From Iningainema tapete BLCC-T55 (lineage in GTDB: Bacteria; Cyanobacteriota; Cyanobacteriia; Cyanobacteriales; Nostocaceae), in contig NZ_JACXAE010000134.1 in assembly GCF_014698965.1 (NCBI RefSeq), forward strand, positions 62,001 to 126,000: a DNA stretch of 64,000 nucleotides. Direction: 5' to 3'. Position 1 is the first letter of the stretch. Each line of letters opens with the position of its first letter. Below, one piece after another: positions 33,175 to 42,111 of this stretch. The position numbers and the translations under genes are program-made. The notes under the pieces were generated by a model. That model was not told the origin of the DNA. It did no database searches and saw only the letters and a program-made list of their open reading frames with translations.

Positions 33175-36156
33175 TCAATACATTTCATCAGTAGGGTTGT
33201 GGTTGAAAACTGTTTCATCATCAGTATAATCATCGGATAAATTTGTGCTCATGGGTTCACCTTCTACACTTTCAATTATGCCCATGCCAAGTTGCCCCAA
33301 CCAAGTAGCCTTATTTTCTGTGCTATTGGCAGTCAGCAGCGGGGATTGATGTAACAGTATTTTCAAAGCAGAAAATTGTTCTAGAGAAAAAACAGCCCCC
33401 TGAACTAAAGCAGTTTCTCTACTATCTTCAGAAAGGATAGCTTGAAACAAACAGGCGTTAGTAAGATTAACTAAATCGAGTTTAACGCCTGTAAGATTTG
33501 CATCAGTGAGGTTTGCACCAGAAAGATTAGTATCAACAAGATTTGCCCCTGTAAGGTTTGCACCAGAAAGATTGACATTTTGTAAATTTGCTGACTGTAG
33601 ATTTGCACCAGCTAAATTTACTTCTCTTAACTCAGCATTAGATAAATTAGTGTGTTCAAGATTTGCTGACTTCAGCATAACTTGTGGTAAATAAATAGAC
33701 GATAAGTTGAGGAAAGCAAGGGATTTTAAGAATGTACGCTCAGCAAATTTATCAGGAGATAAAACTGTAATTTTACCAATTAGCATCATCAATGCTTCCG
33801 GTTGAAATCCTGTAGGAGAAGTGGGATTTCCACAGGGGAAAAAAGGAGATTTTGCTTCCCGATGACAAGCACAAAGTAATAAAAACACATTTAGCCCTAC
33901 CGCCGCATTCACTTGCTCTACATTTAGCTGTAAATCCCCGGCTTGAAAGTAAGTCCAAGCTTGATGCGCTATCCCTTCATCTAACCAACGACCACGACAA
34001 TAAGCATACCAAAAAGGTAGTAGGCGATCGCACAACAATTGAAAAGAAAACTCACCTTGCTCCCGCCGCAATCCTTCAATCACAAACTCTTCAATTTGTT
34101 GACTCAGAATTCCGTAACCAAATAAATTGTAAACACGCAGAGCCACACCACCAGAATCAAGCACAAAAGTCAATTCACCATAACCATCAGCCCGACGCTG
34201 AGTTAAACGTTTCAACTCAGTACAAATACCAGAGGCACAAAGATATTCTCCCAACGATTCGTGAGCAAATTCAACTAAACAATTTTGGATTTTGGCTTTT
34301 TCCCTGGCAAGAGCTTGGGAATGCGGATTTTGGGATTTTGTCCATCTCTTCCTAAAATACAATGCTGGTAAGTTATCGCAACTAGTCAAATTAACTTGAT
34401 AACGTTGCGAGTGCAAAATTTGTAGCGCCAAAGCTTGAATCTTCTCCAGTAATTCTTGGGGATGACAACCTTGAAGAAGATTGGCGATCGCCTCTGGTGT
34501 ACGATGTATATGCCCACTCCCGTACAATTGGAACATACTCTTGCTTCCACCATCCGGATAACCCAACAGCCATTGACTCAGCCGATGGTAAATTTCCCAC
34601 AACAAAGCAGTACGTGTTGTATCTTGATTATTAGCTGCTAATTGTAATATTTCATCATCTAAAAGTCCGTCACGATGCAAAACAGCTAATAAGTAAAGCA
34701 TCAAGGGTTGACGAACAAGATTGCTCAGTTCAGAATTGGATTTAACAGAAAATACACCAGGCTGTTTTAAGAACGTAAAAAAGTTTTGTGCAATTGGTAA
34801 AGATTGTACTTTTGCCCATTGTCCAAACCATTGTTTCAGTTCATCTTGTGCAAACGGTTGGATAGTAATTCGCTTTAGTTGCCCTTGTAGTTCTTGAGCT
34901 TGGAGTAATGCACTTGAACAACTAGTTAACACAATCTTATGACGGCACTCTTGCTGAAGAGTTAATAACTGTTGTAGAAAAATTGCTTTTGCCCTTGTAC
35001 CTTGATGAGAGGGTGGTAGTTCATCTAAACCGTCGAGTAGTAATAGATACCTGGGCTGGTTGACAGAAACGGACAAGTTGAGGTAAAAATTACCCGAAAA
35101 AGCAGAATTCAAAGTTTCCTCTAAACTATTGCCATGTATCACTTGTCGTAAGTCAATTCGTACGGGCATCCAGGTAGGATAAACTTCCTTTGCTACTTGA
35201 GCCGCCCAAATTCGGCAAAAACTGGTTTTTCCATATCCAGATTCTGACTCAATGACAGCAATGGTTTCTAAATCAGCTAACTGTTGTTGCGCCCATGTCA
35301 TTAAATCAACTGAATTGACACCAGATGTTTCTATGGGCAAACCTTTCAAAGGGACGTAAATATCTGTCAGCGCAAAAAATTCCATCAACAAGGGTTCACT
35401 AAGTTCTTGGAGCAAATTGGCTCGATAGTGTTCCCGATGTAAGTCAATATCCCCTACAAGTGCTTCAGAGCTAAGTGAGGTTCCCAAACGGAAAAATTTT
35501 TGCAGTTGAGCTAAGGGTAAGGCATTATTGGCGATCGCAGCAATTAAATACCCTGGAAGTGCTTTTACCAAACGCTGCGTTATTAGTTTAGCTTCCGTTT
35601 CTTCTGCACTATTAGCCACAAACCAAGCCACTGCTGCATGATTCATTTGTTGCACCAGAAGTGAATCTGCGACTAGAGAAAGTGCTTGTTCCGCTTGAGT
35701 ATCAGTCAATTTCCCGTTCTGGAGAGTTTTCAGTAGCCCTTGCAGTTGCGCATCTTGCAGCTGCCCTTTTGCGCCCCCATCCCATATCATCGCCCGATGA
35801 AACCAAGGGCGTTGAAGGTTTTTTTCTTGTTGGAGAACTTGATGCAAAGCTTGAAGATAGGCTATTTGGAATGTTAGCCATACCCCTTCATTGCGTTTTA
35901 AGGGCTTTTTTTGCGCAAAAGCACTTACCAAGCTTTCTGTCAACTGAGCAATTACAGTAATTTCAAGACAGGCAATATCTAAAGGCAGTTCTAAAATCTC
36001 GGCTAGGATACAGATATCAAAACACACAAGACTTTTGACTTCCATATCCTGAGTAATACGGAATGCTAAGCCGAAAATCTGTCCTGATGAAAATCCTTTT
36101 ATTTGCTGTATTTCAATAGAGTTTTCTGTCAAAGTTCGCCGAATACTAAAGTTCAT
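33175..36156 (-). CDS. NACHT-type NTPase with C-terminal pentapeptide repeats
   Basis: A 993-residue STAND-class protein. About 300 N-terminal residues of unknown type precede a P-loop (ESGYGKTS, residues 305-312) and a Walker B-type LLLLDGLDELPP, as in NACHT ATPases of animal NLRs and bacterial defence proteins. After a helical arm the C-terminus has a tandem run of pentapeptide repeats (NLSGANLTGANLVDTNLSGAN), forming a right-handed beta-helix. Such proteins can act as sensor and oligomerising switch. ATG at 36156 is chosen over the GTG at 36168. It is isolated and not beside a known effector, so a defence role is unproven. Confidence 0.85.
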   Translation of the reverse strand: MNFSIRRTLTENSIEIQQIKGFSSGQIFGLAFRITQDMEVKSLVCFDICILAEILELPLDIACLEITVIAQLTESLVSAFAQKKPLKRNEGVWLTFQIAYLQALHQVLQQEKNLQRPWFHRAMIWDGGAKGQLQDAQLQGLLKTLQNGKLTDTQAEQALSLVADSLLVQQMNHAAVAWFVANSAEETEAKLITQRLVKALPGYLIAAIANNALPLAQLQKFFRLGTSLSSEALVGDIDLHREHYRANLLQELSEPLLMEFFALTDIYVPLKGLPIETSGVNSVDLMTWAQQQLADLETIAVIESESGYGKTSFCRIWAAQVAKEVYPTWMPVRIDLRQVIHGNSLEETLNSAFSGNFYLNLSVSVNQPRYLLLLDGLDELPPSHQGTRAKAIFLQQLLTLQQECRHKIVLTSCSSALLQAQELQGQLKRITIQPFAQDELKQWFGQWAKVQSLPIAQNFFTFLKQPGVFSVKSNSELSNLVRQPLMLYLLAVLHRDGLLDDEILQLAANNQDTTRTALLWEIYHRLSQWLLGYPDGGSKSMFQLYGSGHIHRTPEAIANLLQGCHPQELLEKIQALALQILHSQRYQVNLTSCDNLPALYFRKRWTKSQNPHSQALAREKAKIQNCLVEFAHESLGEYLCASGICTELKRLTQRRADGYGELTFVLDSGGVALRVYNLFGYGILSQQIEEFVIEGLRREQGEFSFQLLCDRLLPFWYAYCRGRWLDEGIAHQAWTYFQAGDLQLNVEQVNAAVGLNVFLLLCACHREAKSPFFPCGNPTSPTGFQPEALMMLIGKITVLSPDKFAERTFLKSLAFLNLSSIYLPQVMLKSANLEHTNLSNAELREVNLAGANLQSANLQNVNLSGANLTGANLVDTNLSGANLTDANLTGVKLDLVNLTNACLFQAILSEDSRETALVQGAVFSLEQFSALKILLHQSPLLTANSTENKATWLGQLGMGIIESVEGEPMSTNLSDDYTDDETVFNHNPTDEMY

Positions 36157-36308
36157 TAAATTACACACATAACAGTTACATATCGCAATTATGCTTCATT
36201 TTTTAAAATGCCCAAACAAGTCACAATAGTTAAGACTAAGCTAAGTAATTAGAATGTTTTCTCAAAAGTGTGAAAACAGATACCGTGTTTTTCAGCGGAT
36301 TATAAACG

Positions 36309-38015
36309 ATGCAATGCTTGAAATTATTGTTAGTTGACTCAGATCCCATCTTCCGACTAGGGCTAAGGGTAGCTTTGGAACAAGTCCCTAACGTAGAAGT
36401 TGTATCGGAGGCTGAAACATATACTGCTGCCCTACAAACCTTAACACAAGCACAAGACCCACAAAGCTTGAATTTAGTTGTCTTGGAACTGGGAAATGCT
36501 CATTCTACTTCAACTTATGAGCTCGGTTTACAACTTTGTCGGCAACTGAAAACCCAGTATTCCAACCTACCGATTTTACTCCTGAGTCATGTCCAAGAAC
36601 CACGGCTACTTTTGGCAGCAAAGGCGACTGGGATAGATGGTTACTGCCCCAAAGGCATACCCCTGACGGAATTAGTCGCTGCTATGCAATCCGTTGCAAG
36701 TGGAGGTTCTTATTGGTTTGGGGATGCTGTATCTGCCTCATTGACGCAATATCAACCAGACGCCCCACCGGGGCGTCTCTACAGTAATCCCTTGACGCAA
36801 ATCTTGAATAATCAACGGTTGTCAGGAATTGGTTATATTAATACCTCTTTGGCAAATGTAACAGCACAATTGCAAGTGCCGGGATTACCGTTACTTGAGC
36901 AGGCAATTTTGGCGGGAAAAAGACGAGAATTACTGACTGCTCGTTGGCTACTCAATCGGTTTTTACCTTCTCCACAGCAAAGGCAAGAGGTACAACCACC
37001 TCCGGTAAACTCCACTTTATTTATTCCTCAGAGGGAAATTCCTTCGTCAGTTAGTCCTAGAGCGCTGCAAGCCGAATTATTTGCTGCTTGTATTAATAAA
37101 CTTCAATTTAATTTACAAAATGTAACAGATGTTCCGCTAGAGATTGACATTTTAAGTCCAAATAAAAAAAGAGAATTACTTTACTTAGTCTTGCAACACT
37201 TTGCTAATACTTTAGATGAAATGCGTGCTTCGCAAATTGATACATATCGATTATTTGAACTAAGAAATACCATATTAATTGATTTATGGCAAGCCGTAAA
37301 CACAGAATTTTTTGGAAAATTCTCTAGAGTGAAAGTAGGTGATAAATATTTAGAAATTGTCCCTTTGTTGCGGCAAGAAGCTTCTGTAGTAGAAACAATT
37401 TTGCAGAAAATACCATTAGTTAGCGAGTTATTAGCCTATTTACTGTTTCAAACAAATTTGCAGGTGGATAATACATTATATGTTGCTGGGAGCATAGAAG
37501 CTAAAGAACGAGTGTCAATGTTATTAGAAAACTTATTAATTCAGGTAGCAAATGGAGTGGTACAACCACTATTAAATAGATTGGCAGATATAGAGGATAT
37601 TAAGCAAACTTTTTTTAACAGTCAATTAATTTCTACAAGGGAAATCGAAAGATTTAGAAACAATTTGTCTTGGCAATACCGCTGGAGAAATTATGTAACC
37701 GAAGCTCAAGCCATTTTTGAAAGTCGCTATGAACTATTTGTTTTTGCACCTCGCGGGATCGCAAAAGTTTCCATTTATGCGCCACGTACTCAAGAATTAG
37801 CTCAACTTTCTAACATACCATTAGTAGTAACATTGGTACTAGAATTTCGTGATGCGATCGCCCCTCGCTTACAATCTTTATTATCTTTATTAGGCAGTGG
37901 AGTTGTCTTCATTCTCACCCAAGTAATTGGTCGTGGTATAGGTTTAATTGGTCGTGGTATTCTTCAAGGTATTGGCAGTGTTTCTTTATCCGATAGGAGG
38001 AATAAAAAATCGTAG
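36309..38015 (+). CDS. Receiver-like domain protein with DUF3685 region; phospho-Asp replaced by Glu
   Basis: A 568-residue protein. Residues 1-135 are a response-regulator receiver domain (LLLVDSDPIFRLGLRVALE, PILLLSHV, KGIPLTELVAAMQSV). The phospho-acceptor position in LVVLELGNAH is Glu instead of Asp (the family has D in LLDL), so ordinary phosphotransfer is unlikely and the domain may be constitutively active or structural. The rest is a cyanobacterial DUF3685-type region with Ile/Leu-rich helices and a final hydrophobic stretch (SLLSLLGSGVVFILTQVIG). A GACGCCCC palindrome at 36758-36778 is read in frame as QPDAPPGRLYS, and the stop codon lies in another copy at 38012-38040. Confidence 0.8.
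   Translation: MQCLKLLLVDSDPIFRLGLRVALEQVPNVEVVSEAETYTAALQTLTQAQDPQSLNLVVLELGNAHSTSTYELGLQLCRQLKTQYSNLPILLLSHVQEPRLLLAAKATGIDGYCPKGIPLTELVAAMQSVASGGSYWFGDAVSASLTQYQPDAPPGRLYSNPLTQILNNQRLSGIGYINTSLANVTAQLQVPGLPLLEQAILAGKRRELLTARWLLNRFLPSPQQRQEVQPPPVNSTLFIPQREIPSSVSPRALQAELFAACINKLQFNLQNVTDVPLEIDILSPNKKRELLYLVLQHFANTLDEMRASQIDTYRLFELRNTILIDLWQAVNTEFFGKFSRVKVGDKYLEIVPLLRQEASVVETILQKIPLVSELLAYLLFQTNLQVDNTLYVAGSIEAKERVSMLLENLLIQVANGVVQPLLNRLADIEDIKQTFFNSQLISTREIERFRNNLSWQYRWRNYVTEAQAIFESRYELFVFAPRGIAKVSIYAPRTQELAQLSNIPLVVTLVLEFRDAIAPRLQSLLSLLGSGVVFILTQVIGRGIGLIGRGILQGIGSVSLSDRRNKKS
36758..36778. repeat. AGACGCCCC palindrome inside the receiver-DUF3685 gene
   Basis: Nine-base arms with a 3-base ACC loop, inserted in frame at about residue 150, just after the receiver domain. 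It belongs to the GTAGAGACG family and adds PDAPPGRL-type residues to the linker. Confidence 0.85.
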
Positions 38016-38040
38016 AGACGTTCTGCCGGAACGTCTCTAC
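38012..38040. repeat. GTAGAGACGTTC palindrome giving a stop codon
   Basis: Twelve-base perfect arms with a 5-base loop. The TAG of the first arm is the stop codon of the receiver-DUF3685 gene, so the repeat now defines its C-terminus. It may also act as a terminator between the convergent genes. Confidence 0.85.
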
Positions 38041-38057
38041 AGCCTGGGAACGGAAAC

Positions 38058-39539
38058 TCAGAAATTCCAATTGCGACGGAAGAGGAAAAAACTTTCTAAA
38101 AACTCTTGCGTAGCAATATTGCGATTTAATCTTTGCTGACTCCATTGAAGTGCAGTTTGTGCTAAAATTTCCGAGAAACTGGGGTAAATAGGAGACAAAG
38201 AAGCTAGATGATGAACTTTAATTTTTTGAGCGATCGCTAAAGCAACAAGATTAATTAACTCGTCTGCTTCTGCTCCTAAAATTGAAGCACCCAATATTTC
38301 GCCATTATTTAAAACAATTAATTTACAAATACCTGTAGTTTGATCTTGAAGTTGGGCAACTGCTAGTGTTTTAAAATACTGGCGCAGAACTACAACTTCA
38401 TTTTGATTATATTGACTTATAGCTTGTGCTTCGGTCAGCCCTACTTGGGCTACTATAGGGTTAGTAAAAATTGCCCAAGGAATGCATTGATAACTTACCT
38501 TATTAATGGGAAAAAATAGTGAATTTTGTAGGGCTATTCTAGCTTCGTGATTAGCAATATTTGGGCAATCATATCCACCAATAACATCACCACAAGCGTA
38601 AATGCGGTGGTTAGTAGTTTGTAATTTATCATTGACAAGCAGACGATTTTGATACCATTTGACGCCTGCTGCTGCTAAATTAAGAAATTCTATATTTGGT
38701 TGCTGTGCAAAAGCTACTAAAATTTCATCAGTTTCAATTGCCTTATCTCCAATTTGCAGCCACTTTTGCTCGTCAATTCGCATTACCTGAGTGACTGGTG
38801 TTTGTATGACGCGCACACCATCTGCTTCCAACTGACTATAAAGTAATTGGAGAATTTCTGAGTCAAGATAATGAGATAAAATTTGTGGACGATACACAAC
38901 CAAAATTACACTGCAACCCAATTTTGCCAGAGTTTGGGCAACTTCAATACTTTGGGGAACACCACCAAGAATTACCCATTTTTTTGGTGGGTTAGGACTA
39001 CTCAGAGATTGCCAGATTTGAGGTAAGGTAAGAAAGCCAGTTTTTTGCAATCCTTCAATGTCAGGAATTGCTGGTACAGAACCGGTAGCAAGTAAATAGG
39101 CGCGTGCGCGGAGGTGGCGATCGCCTATAATAAAAGCCAAATTAGGCGATGATTGAAATTGACCACTACCAACAATGACATCAACTCCCTGAGCAGATAG
39201 GATCGCAAGTGAATCTTGCTCTTGGAGATTAGAGACAACACCGTCAGCATACAGCATCGCCTGTTGCCAATTCACACAGACAAGGCATTGATCTTGTGTC
39301 TGGGGATGAGAAGTATTAATACCAAATTGAGACGTATTACCCAACATTTGGTAAAGGTTGCCCGTTTGTGTAAAAGCGTGATGATAAATCATGCCGTAGG
39401 GTGAGTTAACCAAGAGTACGGCATCATTTATTTTTGTTTCTACCAAGGCAACTTTGGCTTTTAATTTAGTAGCACTAAGAGCAGCATAACGTCCAGCAAG
39501 ACTGCCGCCAATAATCACGATATCGTAGTCAATAGTCAC
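38058..39539 (-). CDS. FAD/NAD(P)-dependent oxidoreductase of the disulfide-reductase fold lacking the active cysteines
   Basis: A 493-residue protein of the dihydrolipoamide dehydrogenase/mercuric reductase fold: FAD loop DIVIIGGSLAGRYAALSA, NAD(P) loop PKKWVILGGVPQSIEVAQTL, ACGDVIGG in the FAD contact region and a C-terminal dimerisation part (TNPIVAQVGLTEAQA). The usual GGTCxNxGCxPSK motif after the first loop is missing: the region reads INDAVLLVNSPYGMIYHHA, without Cys. It therefore cannot work as a classic disulfide reductase; it may reduce quinones or another acceptor through FAD. It ends 18 bases from the GTAGAGACGTTC palindrome. Confidence 0.8.
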   Translation of the reverse strand: MTIDYDIVIIGGSLAGRYAALSATKLKAKVALVETKINDAVLLVNSPYGMIYHHAFTQTGNLYQMLGNTSQFGINTSHPQTQDQCLVCVNWQQAMLYADGVVSNLQEQDSLAILSAQGVDVIVGSGQFQSSPNLAFIIGDRHLRARAYLLATGSVPAIPDIEGLQKTGFLTLPQIWQSLSSPNPPKKWVILGGVPQSIEVAQTLAKLGCSVILVVYRPQILSHYLDSEILQLLYSQLEADGVRVIQTPVTQVMRIDEQKWLQIGDKAIETDEILVAFAQQPNIEFLNLAAAGVKWYQNRLLVNDKLQTTNHRIYACGDVIGGYDCPNIANHEARIALQNSLFFPINKVSYQCIPWAIFTNPIVAQVGLTEAQAISQYNQNEVVVLRQYFKTLAVAQLQDQTTGICKLIVLNNGEILGASILGAEADELINLVALAIAQKIKVHHLASLSPIYPSFSEILAQTALQWSQQRLNRNIATQEFLESFFLFRRNWNF

Positions 39540-39551
39540 ACGAATTCAAAG

Positions 39552-39589
39552 GTAGGGGAGTAGGGGAGTAGGGGAGTAGGGGAGTAGGA
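39552..39589. repeat. Octamer tandem repeat (GTAGGGGA, about 4.5 copies)
   Basis: A short tandem repeat in the spacer between the CobD-like gene and the FAD oxidoreductase gene, of the short tandemly repeated repetitive type known in heterocyst-forming cyanobacteria. A related 24-base unit occurs inside the adjacent gene at 40281-40346. Confidence 0.85.
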
Positions 39590-39603
39590 GGCGGGAATAT
39601 AAC

Positions 39604-40728
39604 TCATAACTCATAACTTTTGATTATGGCGTCTAGTAAGCGCTCGTTGTCAGAGAAAGAGCGTACAGCTACCCGGAAATAGCGATCGCCAAGCTCGGGA
39701 AAACTGAGGCAATCGCGAATTAAAATTTGGTGATGCTTGAGTAATTTTTGCTGCAACACAGAGCAGAGTTGTTGTGTTTCTACAAGTAAAAAGTTAGCAG
39801 CACTCTTGTAAGGATGCAATCCTGGGATTGAGGCTAAACCATCAAACAGTTGTTGCCGTGCTGGTGGTAGCCATGCCCAGGTTTGTTCCTGAAACTCCCT
39901 ATCTTGAATTGCTGCTACGGCTGCTGCGGAAGCCAAAGTGTTGACACTCCAGGGATCGCGCCATGACTGCCATGTTCGCAAGCGATTGGGGTGAGAGATC
40001 GCATATCCCAGTCGTAGCCCAGGTAGACTGTAGAATTTGGTGAGCGATCGCAAAATTACCAAATTGGGATATTCCTGTACCAATCCAATCAAGCTTTGTT
40101 CTTGATTTGGGGGTAAAAAATCCATAAACGCTTCATCTACCACCACCAAGGCAAATTCCTTAAGGTGAGGTATAATTACTTCCCGCGAAAATAAAATTCC
40201 TGTCGGATTGTGAGGGTTATTGAGGAGCAACCCCTGGGAATTTTGGATCTTAGTTGCGCGATTTTGGATTGGGATTTCTCCCCCACTCCCATGCTCCCCT
40301 ACTCCCCCACTCCCATGCTCCCCTACTCCCCCACTCCCCGCCCCCAAAGAAACGGGAAACTCCAGTACTTTAGCAGCATATGCCGCTAGCGATCGGTAGT
40401 AATCGCCAAAGGCTGGAGTAATTAAAACGGTTGCACTTAATTGTGCTAATTCCCTACCTGCCAAAGTTAGCAATTCTGCCGAACCATTACCCGGCAGAAT
40501 CCACTCAGCAGGCAGTTGATGAAAGTGACTGAGAGCAAGTCTCAGTTCACCATAATCAGGATCTGGATAGTGCCGTAAATTAACCAATTGGGACTCAATG
40601 GCTGCCATAGCGCTACTTGGTGGTCCCAAAGGGCTGATGCTGGCAGAAAAATCCAGAATAGCACCGGGAGGACAGCCAGCTAATGCTGCTGCCCAAGCTA
40701 AATTTCCCCCGTGTGCTGGTTGCCGCAT
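39604..40728 (-). CDS. cobD: PLP-dependent aminotransferase family, threonine-phosphate decarboxylase (CobD)-like
   Basis: A 374-residue fold-type I PLP enzyme of the HisC/CobD group. Marks are HGGNLAWAAALAGCPPGAILDFSAS (CobD-type start), WILPGNGSAELL, LLNNPHNPTG and the PLP lysine in RSLTKFYSLPGLRLGYA. CobD decarboxylates threonine phosphate to give aminopropanol phosphate for cobalamin; histidinol-phosphate aminotransferase is the alternative, but the N-terminal start favours CobD. A tandem-repeat tract adds a Gly-rich insert (GSGGVGEHGSGG) before the PHNPTG region, in a surface loop. A cobalamin riboswitch is found 20 kb away. Confidence 0.72.
   Translation of the reverse strand: MRQPAHGGNLAWAAALAGCPPGAILDFSASISPLGPPSSAMAAIESQLVNLRHYPDPDYGELRLALSHFHQLPAEWILPGNGSAELLTLAGRELAQLSATVLITPAFGDYYRSLAAYAAKVLEFPVSLGAGSGGVGEHGSGGVGEHGSGGEIPIQNRATKIQNSQGLLLNNPHNPTGILFSREVIIPHLKEFALVVVDEAFMDFLPPNQEQSLIGLVQEYPNLVILRSLTKFYSLPGLRLGYAISHPNRLRTWQSWRDPWSVNTLASAAAVAAIQDREFQEQTWAWLPPARQQLFDGLASIPGLHPYKSAANFLLVETQQLCSVLQQKLLKHHQILIRDCLSFPELGDRYFRVAVRSFSDNERLLDAIIKSYEL
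40281..40346. repeat. 24-base tandem repeat inside the CobD-like gene
   Basis: About 2.5 copies of a CCCCCACTCCCATGCTCCCC-containing unit of 24 bases, read in frame as repeated GVGEHGSG. It resembles the octamer repeat just downstream of this gene (39552-39589). Confidence 0.85.
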
Positions 40729-40754
40729 AAAGAAAGGGTTAGCTAAGCGAGAAC

Positions 40755-41039
40755 TTAGGATTTTGGGGGTGCAACTTTTTCTCTAAATAGCTTTCCAGCG
40801 GAGAAAGCAGGAACCTTCGTGGCTGGAATTTCCATTTTTTCATTTGTTTTTGGGTTGCGTCCCTCACGAGCTTTGCGTTCCCGTGATTCAAAAGAGCCAA
40901 ACCCTACTAGTGTAACTTTATCGCCAGAGGAAACCGCTTCGATAATTGATTCCAATGCAGCAGTGAGGACTGCATCAGCTTGCTTTTTGGTTACACTGGC
41001 TTTTTCAGCTACAGCATCTACTAATTCGCCTTTGTTCAT
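40755..41039 (-). CDS. hup: HU-family histone-like DNA-binding protein
   Basis: A 94-residue HU protein: MNKGELVDAVAEKASVTKKQ, the dimer-core VTLVGFGSFESRERKAREGR and the DNA-binding arm NPKTNEKMEIPATKVPAFSAG. HU bends DNA and organises the nucleoid. The length is typical. It lies 26 bases upstream of the CobD-like gene on the same strand but is probably transcribed alone. Confidence 0.95.
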   Translation of the reverse strand: MNKGELVDAVAEKASVTKKQADAVLTAALESIIEAVSSGDKVTLVGFGSFESRERKAREGRNPKTNEKMEIPATKVPAFSAGKLFREKVAPPKS

Positions 41040-41359
41040 GTCAAATTCCTTAAGGTTTACTTCAGATTGTCAAATGCTTTTGGCGCATCTTGTACGTAAA
41101 TCTCTGTGCTGAGATTTACAAAAGCCGTTCCTTGAGAGTATATTTGCTTAAAACGCCCGTAACTCCTATCAGCTCAACTTTTCAATGAATCATTCTAAAG
41201 GGTTGTAGCCTGAAGTGGATAGATGAAACCATTAATTTATATAGATTTCAGCATTTTTTATTCAAATTAGTTAATTGTTGCACTAAAAACAGGTATATGA
41301 ATAGGAATAAATACTTAGCAGACTTTCTTTTTAGAGTGAAAGACGAGATTTCACAGTTA

Positions 41360-41475
41360 GGGCACAGGGAGGCTAAATACGTAGAAGAAGCGATCGCCAA
41401 TTTCTATCTGTTCACGATAGCAACCCACTTTTTAGTCGTGATATTTAGGTTGACGTGCAGGAGCCAAAAAATTAT
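41360..41475. repeat. Divergent copy of the DUF4351-gene leader repeat
   Basis: The region with gcgatcgccaatttctatct and ggttgacgtgcaggagccaa resembles the leaders upstream of the two DUF4351/Rpn-type genes (42505-42600 and 44155-44300). Here it is followed by a Phd antitoxin instead. Small open frames across it are probably not genes. Confidence 0.6.
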
Positions 41476-41506
41476 TATCGAATTAGGTACATAATTAGGT
41501 AACATT

Positions 41507-41821
41507 GTGATTAACTTGGAAAATATCCACTCCCTAACAGACTTTCGGCGCAATGCCAGTAATTATGTTGAGCAAATCAACGAGACAAAAGCCCCAGTGG
41601 TTTTGACTGTGAATGGCGAAGCGGCGGTAGTTGTACAAGATGCCCGTGCTTTCCAAGAAATGCTTAACCGTTTGCAGCAGCTTGAAGACGAACTGAACTA
41701 CCTGAAGTTAGAAACCTTGCGGCAGGAAATCCAAAAAGGTGTTGAACAAGCTGAGCGAGGCGAACTGCTTGATGGCGAAGAAATTATGGCACGACTCCAT
41801 AGCCGTCTCCAAGAACTATAG
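41507..41821 (+). CDS. Phd/YefM-type antitoxin with extended C-terminus
   Basis: A 104-residue antitoxin starting with GTG. The N-terminal part has the Phd/YefM pattern (LTDFRRNASNYVEQINETKA, VVLTVNGEAAVVVQDARAF); the C-terminal helix is long and acidic. No RelE/ParE toxin follows; eight bases downstream begins a VapB-like gene and then a PIN toxin. It may be an orphan antitoxin or an extra member of a three-gene module. Confidence 0.75.
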   Translation: MINLENIHSLTDFRRNASNYVEQINETKAPVVLTVNGEAAVVVQDARAFQEMLNRLQQLEDELNYLKLETLRQEIQKGVEQAERGELLDGEEIMARLHSRLQEL

Positions 41822-41829
41822 AGGTTAAT

Positions 41830-42111
41830 ATGACAAACTCTCAAATGGAATCCAACTATTCTATTAGCAATTTGACAGTGGCTGAATTAGAAGCTCTTAT
41901 TACCAAGATAGTTCAAAAAGTTATTAGGGAGGAAATTCGCAACAAAAAAGTGGAAAAAGAGATAGTACAATCCCATGAAATGCCAAATAATATTAACTAC
42001 GCTCAAACACCTCGTCCTTTTGGACTTTGGCGTGGAAGAGTGCAAATGTCAGATGATTTTGATGTACTACCTGAGTCAATCGCAGCAGCTTTTTCTGGCG
42101 ACTCGGAATGA
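41830..42111 (+). CDS. VapB-like antitoxin
   Basis: A 93-residue protein with a helical N-terminus (NLTVAELEALITKIVQKVI) and a C-terminal tail (RPFGLWRGRVQMSDDFDVLP) typical of DUF2281-type antitoxins of PIN toxins, where an FGLWxGxxxMSDDFD stretch wraps the toxin active site. It overlaps the following PIN gene by four bases (ATGA). Confidence 0.8.
   Translation: MTNSQMESNYSISNLTVAELEALITKIVQKVIREEIRNKKVEKEIVQSHEMPNNINYAQTPRPFGLWRGRVQMSDDFDVLPESIAAAFSGDSE

Noticed and set aside
33506-34641. Open frames antisense to the NACHT gene
   Set aside because: Their repetitive FAPERL-type sequence is the antisense of pentapeptide repeats, without start signals.
41297-41494. 65-codon open frame upstream of the Phd antitoxin
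   Set aside because: It crosses a divergent copy of the DUF4351-gene leader repeat, including a GCGATCGC site, and its residues match nothing; it is best explained as repeat DNA.
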